Below, piece by piece: positions 7,357-15,621 of a stretch of DNA of 33,916 bases (position 1 is the stretch's first letter; each line of letters begins with the position of its first letter). Below the pieces are notes generated by a model, which saw nothing but the letters and a program-made list of their open reading frames with translations, was not told the DNA's origin and made no database searches. This DNA is from Acidimicrobiaceae bacterium. Lineage in GTDB: Bacteria; Actinomycetota; Acidimicrobiia; Acidimicrobiales; Ilumatobacteraceae. The DNA lies in assembly GCA_002698945.1 (NCBI GenBank), contig NZZV01000170.1:1-33916 (forward strand). The letters run 5' to 3'. Made by a program: the position numbers and the translations under genes.

Positions 7357-9267
7357 TCAGGGTTCGACGACCGGGAACATCGACATGAACACGTCGAGGT
7401 GGCCGAACACGGAGCGAACGGCATCCGCATCCCCGTCGACGTCGACCCGCCCACCGTCGATCGCTTCGTCGATCGTGATCTCGGCCGACCCGATCTCGAC
7501 GAGGACCGACCGATCGAAGGTGGCGGTCGCACTCGCGGTGTCGGCGTGTCCGCGCGAGGTGCTCATCGCCCGATTCGACACCGTGACCTTCCAGTCGGGA
7601 CCGTCGGCGTCGACCGTGTCGCCGATGCGCAGGTTGACCGTGACGTCGACACCGCCGACCTCGTCGGCCTTGAGGCGCACCGCCGCGGCGTCCATCAACT
7701 GTTCGATCGTCATCGCGTCGAGGTAGCCGCGACGCATCGCCGGATTGCCGGGTGGGTTGCCGTTGCGTAGTTCCTGCGCGCCGAACAGGAACGCGTTGCG
7801 GAACGTCGCCGACTCGCTCTGGTATCCGAGCTGTTCGAGCGCGTCCGCCTGGAGTTCGCGGGCCGCTTCGTTCGTCGGGTCGCTGAACACGAGATGGTTC
7901 ACGACCTCGACGACCCACCGATAGTCACCGCGGTCGAACGCGGCACGCGCCTTCTCGAGCAGGGCGTCGGGCCCGCCCGCCAGATCGACGTAGCGCTCCC
8001 CCACCTCGGTCGGCGGCAGCTTCCAAAGGTTCGCCGGATTGCCGTCGTACCACGACAGGTAGCGCTGGTAGACAGCCTTCACGTTGTGGGCGAGGTGACC
8101 GTAGTAGCCGGTGGTGTGACCCTCGGTGGCGAGCTCGGGCGGCAACGAGAGTTCCTCGGCGATCTCGAGCGGGGTGAGACCGTGGTTCGCGCGCCGCATC
8201 GTCTGGTCGTGCACGTACCGGTACATGTCGCGCTGCTTGCGAAGGAAGTCGATCACGTCGTCGTTGCCCCACCGCGGCCAGTGGTGGGACGCGAACATCA
8301 CCTCGCTGGCGGCACCGAACAGGTCGATCGCCTCGCCGATGTACTTCGACCAGGCCAGCGAGTTGCGGGCCTGGGCACCGCGGATCGGGATGAGGTTGTG
8401 CATGTTGTGCGAGCAGTTCTCCGCCATGCACAACCACCCCTTGCCGCCGCCGGCGCGATCGGGGAAGTAGAAGTTCATCTCGGCCGGCGCCTCGGCCTCG
8501 GGCGTCATCTGGAACACGATGCGCACCCCGTCGACGACCATCTCCTGGCCGGTGTGCGTGACGTCGTGGGTCGGCGCCAACAGCCCGGGTGGCGACAGGG
8601 GGATCGCCTTGCCCAGCCCACAATCGACGTGACCCTGCGGACCCGGCGGGAGCAGCGGACCGAACTGGAACAGGGCCCGGCGGGTCATGGCGTACCCGGC
8701 GATCACGTTCTCGTTGACGACCTCGTAGAGGAAGTGTTCGGGCGCGATGATCTGGCAGTCGCCGGCGTCGACCGCCTCCTTGCTCGTCACACCCAGCACC
8801 CCGCCGAAGTGATCGGTGTGGGAGTGGGTGTAGATCACCGCCGTGACCGGCCGCTCTCCGAGGTGCTCGTTCGCCAGCGCGAGACAGTCGCGGGCGCACC
8901 CTTCGACGGTGAGTGGATCGATGACGATCCAGCCGGTCTCCCCTTCGATGAAGGTGATGTTCGAGATGTCGTAGCCGCGCGCCTGCCAGATACCCGGGCC
9001 GACTTCGAACAAGCCGTGGATGTTGTTGAGTTGCGCCTGTCGCCACAGCGACGGGTTCACCGTGTCGGGGTTCTCGCTCCCCTGCTCGATGAAGTCGTAC
9101 TTCGCGACGTCCCAGGCGACCCCCCAGGCACCCTCGATCCGGCCGGTCGGATGCTGGGCGATCAGCCCCCGGGAGGCCCGCTCGAAGTCGGCGGGGTCCA
9201 TCCCCAACTCACGCGGCGCATTGGCGACACGGGTGTGTTCGGACGCAGGCTTCGGCAACGACGGCAT
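7357..9267 (-). CDS. Alkyl sulfatase, SdsA1/BDS1 type (metallo-beta-lactamase fold)
   Basis: The protein has 636 residues when started at the ATG at 9267. It would hydrolyse alkyl sulfate esters such as SDS-type detergents to alcohol and sulfate, using two zinc ions. The metal motif THSHTDHFGG gives H148, H150, D152 and H153. E263 (in PAEMNFYF), E283 (in MAENCSH) and H328 (in MFASHHW) match the other SdsA1 ligands in order and spacing. An alkylsulfatase dimerisation domain follows (about 375-510), then an SCP2-like C-terminal domain (about 520-636). No signal peptide is visible, whereas SdsA1 is secreted, so this form is probably cytoplasmic. An upstream GTG at 9285 would add six residues (MGQTLG). 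The ATG is preferred because a CAGACT -10 box lies 6 nt before it. The promoter lies inside a long palindrome, so repressor control is likely. Confidence 0.9.
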   Translation of the reverse strand: MPSLPKPASEHTRVANAPRELGMDPADFERASRGLIAQHPTGRIEGAWGVAWDVAKYDFIEQGSENPDTVNPSLWRQAQLNNIHGLFEVGPGIWQARGYDISNITFIEGETGWIVIDPLTVEGCARDCLALANEHLGERPVTAVIYTHSHTDHFGGVLGVTSKEAVDAGDCQIIAPEHFLYEVVNENVIAGYAMTRRALFQFGPLLPPGPQGHVDCGLGKAIPLSPPGLLAPTHDVTHTGQEMVVDGVRIVFQMTPEAEAPAEMNFYFPDRAGGGKGWLCMAENCSHNMHNLIPIRGAQARNSLAWSKYIGEAIDLFGAASEVMFASHHWPRWGNDDVIDFLRKQRDMYRYVHDQTMRRANHGLTPLEIAEELSLPPELATEGHTTGYYGHLAHNVKAVYQRYLSWYDGNPANLWKLPPTEVGERYVDLAGGPDALLEKARAAFDRGDYRWVVEVVNHLVFSDPTNEAARELQADALEQLGYQSESATFRNAFLFGAQELRNGNPPGNPAMRRGYLDAMTIEQLMDAAAVRLKADEVGGVDVTVNLRIGDTVDADGPDWKVTVSNRAMSTSRGHADTASATATFDRSVLVEIGSAEITIDEAIDGGRVDVDGDADAVRSVFGHLDVFMSMFPVVEP

Positions 9268-9299
9268 CCCGAGAGTCTGACCCACGCCAGACTCTCGGG
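9268..9299. promoter_or_regulatory. Perfect 12-bp inverted repeat over the alkylsulfatase promoter
   Basis: CCCGAGAGTCTG (9268-9279), an 8-bp spacer, then CAGACTCTCGGG (9288-9299). The left arm, read on the minus strand, contains CAGACT at 9279-9274, the -10 box of the alkylsulfatase, and abuts its ATG at 9267. Arm length, spacer and placement fit an operator for a dimeric repressor, for example of TetR type (inference). The divergent VOC gene starts 87 bp away. Confidence 0.8.
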
Positions 9300-9373
9300 A
9301 AGAACCGTTCTCATGCCGCGGTCAGCCACACCTCGCCTCGCCCAGCGGAACCGAGTCGCTGCAGCGAGGCGCG

Positions 9374-9379
9374 TAGATT
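9374..9379 (+). promoter_or_regulatory. -10 box, leaderless start of the VOC gene
   Basis: TAGATT ends 6 nt before the ATG at 9386, and no Shine-Dalgarno sequence is present. This is the clearest leaderless promoter in the window. Confidence 0.6.
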
Positions 9380-9385
9380 TGGTCG

Positions 9386-9769
9386 ATGGCAACACACTGG
9401 ACACTGGGGTGCGACGCTGATGACCCGCAGCGGCTCGCCGAGTTCTGGGCGGTGGCGCTCGGCTACGTGAAGGAGCCCGGATTCGACGAACCCGACAACG
9501 CGTCGATCATCGATCCCGACGGCGTGGGCCCAGCGATCGGGTTCTTGAAGGTGCCGGAACGCAAAACGGCGAAGAATCGGATGCACATCGACGTGCGCAT
9601 CGCCGGCCCTGGGCCGTGGGACATGGCCGAACGAGAACGGTTGGTGCGCGCGGAGGTGCCGAGGCTGGTCGGCATCGGGGCGTCGGTCGTGCGCGAGGAG
9701 CTCTACGACGACGGGCTGGGACACGTGGTCATGCTGGATCCCGAGGGCAACGAGTTCTGCGTCGCCTGA
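9386..9769 (+). CDS. VOC-superfamily (glyoxalase-like) protein
   Basis: This 127-residue protein has two beta-alpha-beta-beta-beta halves of the vicinal-oxygen-chelate fold. The first half begins THWTLGCDADDPQRLAEFWA and contains GPAIGFLKVPE. The second begins NRMHIDVRIAG and ends DGLGHVVMLDPEGNEFCVA, the usual C-terminal signature of the Glyoxalase_6 group. Candidate metal positions are His3, His72 and Glu124, but the substrate cannot be inferred. It is divergently transcribed from the alkylsulfatase and could share its palindromic control region. The start is set by the leaderless -10 box. Confidence 0.85.
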   Translation: MATHWTLGCDADDPQRLAEFWAVALGYVKEPGFDEPDNASIIDPDGVGPAIGFLKVPERKTAKNRMHIDVRIAGPGPWDMAERERLVRAEVPRLVGIGASVVREELYDDGLGHVVMLDPEGNEFCVA

Positions 9770-9772
9770 CCA

Positions 9773-9796
9773 AGCTCGCTCGTTCGCCGGCGAGCT
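9773..9796 (+). terminator. Hairpin after the VOC gene
   Basis: AGCTCGC, a 10-nt loop, then GCGAGCT form a perfect 7-bp stem that starts 4 nt after the VOC stop codon. There is no T-run, so termination by this hairpin is inferred from position. Confidence 0.45.
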
Positions 9797-9893
9797 CACC
9801 TCCGCGACAACCGCGGTGAAGGTGCCCCGGCACACGCTGGCGTGGCGGAGAACCGGCCCGGGGCGTTCGACCTCCGTGTGCGAACCTGCGGGT

Positions 9894-10568
9894 GTGATCT
9901 TTGGTGAGGCGCTCGGTGCCGCTGCGTCAACCGAGCCAGCGGAGTGGATCGGCGAGTCCATCGGTGGCGAGCCGTGGACCGTCGGCGCGCTGGTCCCGGA
10001 CCGGTACGAGTCGCTGGTCCGGCTCCACGCTCCTGACCCGACTCCCGAAGGCTGGTGGGAGCTGTACCGCGACCTCTTCGTCCTCGTCGCCTCCCTCGGT
10101 GCGGGATACACGACGACTCCGACGCCGGCATGGTTCGCGATCTGGGAAGGTCACGGCTTCGACAAGGCGACGACGCACGTGGCGTGGCGGGATCCGCCGG
10201 CCAACGATGCCGAACGGCAATGGCGAGCGACCGAACGCGAGCGCATGCGCATCGCCGATCGCGAACGTCATGCGACGATCGGCTCGGCCCTGGCCGAGAT
10301 TCCCCGGTTCGGCCTGCCCGGTCGTGCCTACTACCTCACACACGGGCCGCTCTCTGCGATGGCAGACCTGCGCTATCCGGACGTCGACGGCTGGCGAAAC
10401 CCTGATCTGTTCTGGCCCCACGACCGATCCTGGTTCGCTGCGACCGACGTCGACTTCTGGTCGCTCTACGTCGGTGGATCGGAAGCGTTCACGAACCAGC
10501 TCGCCGCCCGAGCGTCGACCCGCTGCACTGCCGTCGGCTACCACGACCGACTTCCGCACGAGGACTGA
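9894..10568 (+). CDS. Conserved hypothetical protein, soluble, function unknown
   Basis: About 224 residues from a GTG at 9894; the same frame is open back to a GTG at 9816 (250 residues), and neither start has a good Shine-Dalgarno or -10 signal. The protein is rich in Trp and aromatic residues. Segments that look conserved are TVGALVPDRYESLVRLHAP near the N-terminus, WFAIWEGHGF in the middle, GRAYYLTHGPL, and FWPHDRSWFAATDVDFWSLY near the C-terminus. This layout resembles small actinobacterial proteins of unknown function that I cannot name further. There are no membrane segments or signal peptide. It is a single gene between the VOC gene and a 291-bp spacer. Confidence 0.7.
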   Translation: MIFGEALGAAASTEPAEWIGESIGGEPWTVGALVPDRYESLVRLHAPDPTPEGWWELYRDLFVLVASLGAGYTTTPTPAWFAIWEGHGFDKATTHVAWRDPPANDAERQWRATERERMRIADRERHATIGSALAEIPRFGLPGRAYYLTHGPLSAMADLRYPDVDGWRNPDLFWPHDRSWFAATDVDFWSLYVGGSEAFTNQLAARASTRCTAVGYHDRLPHED

Positions 10569-10859
10569 CCGGCCGCACCGCTCCGCCGCCGCCAGACTCG
10601 TTGTGACACTTTTCTGTGCTGTCGAGCCTGTACATGGGTGTAGCAGGCGAGCAAGCGCGGACTGGGGAGACGCATCGGTCGTCGCTGTCGGTGATAGCGA
10701 CACCGAGCGGGACGAGCAGCGTCACGCCGAGGTGCGCCGCGGACGCGTCCGCGGTCGCACCTCGTGAGGAATGCGCGGGTGCGACGGTGACCAGCGAGCA
10801 CACACGCTCCCGCGGACGAGCGGCGTCGGCCACGACGGATCGAGGCGGGGCGTCGCTTC
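10569..10859. other. Intergenic spacer between convergent genes, no gene recognised
   Basis: This 291-bp stretch separates the unknown gene (+) from ahcY (-). It holds a less GC-rich segment at about 10600-10645, including TGTGACACTTTTCTGTGC and a small dyad TACA-N4-TGTA at about 10631-10642. Short open frames on both strands have compositions typical of shadow frames. No convincing terminator for ahcY was found. Confidence 0.5.
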
Positions 10860-12317
<1,458 letters not shown>

Positions 12318-12419
12318 GGTTCTCCTCCGTGAGGGTGCGCGATCGGTCGATCGTGAATGTTCGGATGGAGCGAGCCGGGGCCTCCTGGCACCCATCTGTT
12401 CAGCCCGCAGGGCACGTCC
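12318..12419 (-). promoter_or_regulatory. Structured 5' leader of ahcY, possible cis-regulatory RNA
   Basis: The roughly 100-nt leader can form several helices. GATGG pairs with CCATC, a small CGATC/GATCG hairpin lies near the start, and GGGTGC (minus strand of 12388-12393) is complementary to GCACCC (minus strand of 12333-12338), just before the Shine-Dalgarno GGAGGAG. The core of the known SAH riboswitch was not recognised. Regulation by SAH or SAM is only a hypothesis from the gene's identity. Confidence 0.3.
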
Positions 12420-12420
12420 T

Positions 12421-12448
12421 ACGCTAGCGGACTGCGTCCGTGGTCGAA
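12421..12448 (-). promoter_or_regulatory. ahcY promoter
   Basis: TTCGAC (-35, 12448-12443) and TAGCGT (-10, 12426-12421) are separated by 16 bp on the minus strand, between the stop of the surface-repeat gene and ahcY. Confidence 0.45.
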
Positions 12449-12453
12449 CACGG

Positions 12454-13953
12454 TCAGCCCGCGGGGGGCGCGTCGTCGAGCACGACGGCGTACACGTCGA
12501 GCAAGTAGTCGACGTTGCCGGCGAAGTTGAACACGCAGAGTTGCGACGGCACATTTGGGTTGTCGCCGTAGCGGAGCAGGGCCATGTTCGGCACCGCCTC
12601 GCCCTCGCCGAGGTTGACGTTCGAGATCTCTGGCGGCGGCTTGCACTCGTCGGCGGAGTTCTCAGTTGCATCCTCGGGGTACGGATACACGGTCAGGTGG
12701 GTCCGGACCGGCGCCCACGTGTACTGCCGTCCGAGCCCGGTGGCAGTCAGGTTTCCGAAGAGACCGACCTGGTCACCAACCTCTTCGCCTTCGACCTTGA
12801 CGTCGTCGACGAACGCTTCGAAGCTCCACGGTTCGGCGCGAGCCGGACCGAGTGGCTGCGCCTCGAAGTCGGACAGGCGGGTGTCCAGCGCACGGAACGG
12901 TGCGACCAACGGAATGACCCGTCCGCCACGCGTGTCGTCGTGCCGCTCGACCAGGAACCCGGTGACGTCGACGACGGCGCGTACTTCACCCTGCAGGCTG
13001 AACAACTGGATGTTCCCGTCCTCGCCGACCGGAAGAATGGCGAGGTTCGCCCTGGTCTGGCCGGGAAAGAGGTTCAGGTTGCTCGTCGACGGTCGTTCAC
13101 CGGGAACCGCTTCGTCGAAGTCGTTCGGCACGAGCGAGAAGTGGGTCTGCATGCTGCCGGGGAACATGTTCACGCCGGTGAGGTTGACGATGACGCCAAC
13201 GATCCGTTCGCCGGACGGCACGATGCTCCTGCCGGTCTCGAGACTCTTTGCAGTGCGGATGGGAAGCGTCACCTTCTGGGCACCGCGAAGATTCCCACCG
13301 TTCAGTACCACGTTCGAGTCGTAGATGCGGACGGGCTCGATCGTCTCGACTCGCGCCCCGCGACCTTCGGCATACGTGCTGGTCGAGAACCACCCCGAGA
13401 TGTCGACGAGCAGATGCGCCGACCCGACGCCCGACGGGGTGTTCAGGTGAACCGTGACACGCCCGTTCTGTCCTGGGCGCAGAATCGCCGAGTTGGCGAC
13501 GACCTGGCCCGGCGCGAAGTTGACGACGGAGGATTCTCCCGGCGTCGTCCCCGTGGGCACGATCGTGGCGTGTCCCGCCCTGGTGGGCGACACCACGGTC
13601 ACGTTGGCGACGACAGCGAGGACGTCGTCCGGTCCGGCATCGATGAGGTCACCGATCCCGTTGGTTCCCAGCAGCTCGACATCGAACTGTACCGAGGCAT
13701 CAGGCCCGGTCGGCTTGGCGCCTGTGGGAGCGTCGGGCGAGACGTCGAGATTGGGACGACGCGAATCGAAGATGCGGACGGGATCGATCTCGTGGAACTC
13801 GCCGCCCGCCTGAAGGCCGGTGTCGGCAGCAGCGATCGTGCGGCCTCCTCCACCCGGCGATACGACGATCGCGAGCGTGGCGGCGGCGGCGACCGCGCCG
13901 AGGGTCAGCGCAGCGTTGGTCAAGCGTCGGCGGAGGGCAGGCACGGTGGTCAT
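12454..13953 (-). CDS. Exported triple-repeat surface protein
   Basis: This 499-residue protein starts with basic RRR and a hydrophobic segment at about 13-32, a signal peptide or anchor. Three diverged repeats of about 140 residues follow, at about 56-189, 206-334 and 349-492. Each opens with R-(I/A)-x-D-(S/T) (VRIFDSR, VRIYDSN, FRALDTR), continues with a strand such as VVANVTV or VIVNLTG, then an N-(F/L)-x-P-G-Q-type turn with a short (A)N-x-A-(I/L)-L strand ([28 protein letters not shown]), and ends D-(I/V)-(S/T)-G-(W/F) in repeats 1 and 2. This beta-rich repeat is common in secreted actinobacterial proteins, often next to catalytic domains, but here it stands alone. The function is unknown; carbohydrate or wall binding is a guess. 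It lies 37 bp downstream of the Trm112-like gene. Confidence 0.75.
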   Translation of the reverse strand: MTTVPALRRRLTNAALTLGAVAAAATLAIVVSPGGGGRTIAAADTGLQAGGEFHEIDPVRIFDSRRPNLDVSPDAPTGAKPTGPDASVQFDVELLGTNGIGDLIDAGPDDVLAVVANVTVVSPTRAGHATIVPTGTTPGESSVVNFAPGQVVANSAILRPGQNGRVTVHLNTPSGVGSAHLLVDISGWFSTSTYAEGRGARVETIEPVRIYDSNVVLNGGNLRGAQKVTLPIRTAKSLETGRSIVPSGERIVGVIVNLTGVNMFPGSMQTHFSLVPNDFDEAVPGERPSTSNLNLFPGQTRANLAILPVGEDGNIQLFSLQGEVRAVVDVTGFLVERHDDTRGGRVIPLVAPFRALDTRLSDFEAQPLGPARAEPWSFEAFVDDVKVEGEEVGDQVGLFGNLTATGLGRQYTWAPVRTHLTVYPYPEDATENSADECKPPPEISNVNLGEGEAVPNMALLRYGDNPNVPSQLCVFNFAGNVDYLLDVYAVVLDDAPPAG

Positions 13954-13990
13954 CGTAACGTGTTCGTCATATCCGGTGACGTCAGGGCAC

Positions 13991-14203
13991 TCATCCGTCC
14001 GTGACCAGGGCCGACAGACGGTCGAACTCCTCGTCGGACAGTTGCGTCGCTTCCTCGACCAGCATCACGGGGATGCCGTCACGCACCTCGTACGTCCGGC
14101 GGAGCCGGGGGTTGAACAGCACCTGCTCGGCGTCGAGGTAGTGCAGTTCGCCCTTGTCCTCAGGACAGACGAGGATGGCCAGCAGGGTGGGATCGAGCGG
14201 CAT
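13991..14203 (-). CDS. Trm112-like small zinc-ribbon-type protein
   Basis: This 70-residue protein begins MPLDPTLLAILVCPEDKGEL and has GIPVMLVEEA near the C-terminus, the signature of the Trm112/YcaR (UPF0434) family. Only one Cys (in VCPEDKG) of a zinc site is visible, so metal binding is probably lost, as in many bacterial members. The ATG at 14203 is chosen because GAAAGG lies 7 nt upstream; a GTG at 14224 would add seven residues. It follows manB by 51 bp. This manB-Trm112 order recurs in actinobacteria, but the molecular role is unknown. Some Trm112-like proteins activate methyltransferases. Confidence 0.85.
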   Translation of the reverse strand: MPLDPTLLAILVCPEDKGELHYLDAEQVLFNPRLRRTYEVRDGIPVMLVEEATQLSDEEFDRLSALVTDG

Positions 14204-14254
14204 CGTTCGGCCTTTCGTGGTCACGGTCAGTCGAGTCGGTCGGGTTTCGGCGGT

Positions 14255-15610
14255 TCAGGATCGGGTGATGATCGCCAGCATGTCGGCGACGCGGGCGTCA
14301 CAGATGTCTCGGTTCACGGCTTCGAGGTTCAGTCGCAGCAGCGGTTCGGTGTTCGACGGGCGCAGGTTGAACCACCAGTCGCCGCAGTCGACACTGAGAC
14401 CGTCGAGGCGATCCTGGGAATGGCCGTCGAACTCGGCGCTCACCGACTCGATGACGACACCGGGGTCGTCGACCTGGGTGTTGATCTCGCCGCTGGCCGC
14501 GTAGCGCTCGAACGGCTTGCGCAGGATCGACAACGGCTGATCGTCACGGCTCATCTCGCCGATCATCAGCATCGACGCGATGAGGCCGGAGTCGGCACGG
14601 TAGTTGTCGGCGAAGTAGTAGTGCGCCGAGTGCTCACCGCCGAACGCGGCGCCGGTCTCCGCCATCACCTGCTTGATGTAGGAGTGACCGACCTGGGTGC
14701 GAACCGGGTTGCCGCCGAGTTCCTCGATGACCTCCGGCACCGCACGCGAACAGATGAGGTTGTGCAGGATCGTGGCACCGGGATTCGACCGGAGCACCGC
14801 CGCCGCCAACAGCGCCGTCGTCGTGGAGCCGCTGAGGCCCTCGCCCGCCTCGTCGACCATGAACACGCGGTCGGCGTCACCGTCGAACGCCAGACCGAGA
14901 TCGAACTCGCCGGTGACGACACGCGCCCGCAGGTCGCGCTGATTCGCCGGCTGGAGAGGATCGGCCGGGTGATTGGGGAACGATCCGTCGAGTTCGCCGT
15001 ACATGACCTCGAGCTCGATCGTGTCGAGGCGCTCGAACACGGCGGGGACGACGAGTCCGCCCATCCCGTTCGCCGTGTCGGCGACGACGCGCATCGGCCG
15101 CACCGCGTCGACGTCGAGGAACGACACGACGTGGTCGGCGAAGGCGTCGAGCAGCTCGCGCTGTGCGTAGCCGCCGGCCGACTCGGCAGGCCGCGGTCCG
15201 ACACCGTCGAGCACCGTCGAGGCGGTCGCCCGGATCTCCGCCAAGCCACTGTCGATCCCGACCGGCCGGGCGCCGCCGAGGCAGAACTTCACCCCGTTGT
15301 ACTGCGCCGGATTGTGTGACGCGGTGAACATCGCGCCGGGCAGGTCGAGCGAACCCGCGGCGTAGTACAGCAGGTCGGTCGAGGCCAGGCCGATGTCGAG
15401 CACGTCCACACCGTGTTGCTGCACGCCGCGCGCGAACTCGGCGACCAAGTGCTCGCCGGAGCGGCGCATGTCGCGACCGACCACGATCTGGTCGGTTCCG
15501 GCGAAGCGGGCGAATCCGACTCCGAGCGCGTACGCGACCTCTCCATCGAGTTGGTCGGGAACGGTGCCGCGGACGTCGTACGCCTTGACGATCTCATCGA
15601 GGACTGACAT
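14255..15610 (-). CDS. manB: Phosphomannomutase/phosphoglucomutase
   Basis: This 451-residue alpha-D-phosphohexomutase interconverts mannose-6-phosphate and mannose-1-phosphate, and probably the glucose pair. It supplies GDP-mannose for envelope glycans. All four signature loops are intact: the phosphoserine loop TASHNP (Ser98), the metal loop DGDADR (243-248), the sugar-binding loop GEHSAH (325-330) and the phosphate-binding loop RPSNTEP (417-423). The ATG at 15610 has AGAGGA 7 nt upstream. A TAGCGT -10 box lies inside the end of the preceding gene, only 11 bp away, so both read-through and independent transcription are possible. Confidence 0.94.
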   Translation of the reverse strand: MSVLDEIVKAYDVRGTVPDQLDGEVAYALGVGFARFAGTDQIVVGRDMRRSGEHLVAEFARGVQQHGVDVLDIGLASTDLLYYAAGSLDLPGAMFTASHNPAQYNGVKFCLGGARPVGIDSGLAEIRATASTVLDGVGPRPAESAGGYAQRELLDAFADHVVSFLDVDAVRPMRVVADTANGMGGLVVPAVFERLDTIELEVMYGELDGSFPNHPADPLQPANQRDLRARVVTGEFDLGLAFDGDADRVFMVDEAGEGLSGSTTTALLAAAVLRSNPGATILHNLICSRAVPEVIEELGGNPVRTQVGHSYIKQVMAETGAAFGGEHSAHYYFADNYRADSGLIASMLMIGEMSRDDQPLSILRKPFERYAASGEINTQVDDPGVVIESVSAEFDGHSQDRLDGLSVDCGDWWFNLRPSNTEPLLRLNLEAVNRDICDARVADMLAIITRS

Positions 15611-15621
15611 AGAGCGGTCCT

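Noticed and set aside
10625-10645. dif/Xer-like or regulator site around the TACA-N4-TGTA dyad
   Set aside because: It is too short and does not resemble the dif consensus.
12318-12419. Known SAH riboswitch in the ahcY leader
   Set aside because: I could not match the conserved core of that RNA; only generic helices are visible, so it is listed as an unknown leader.
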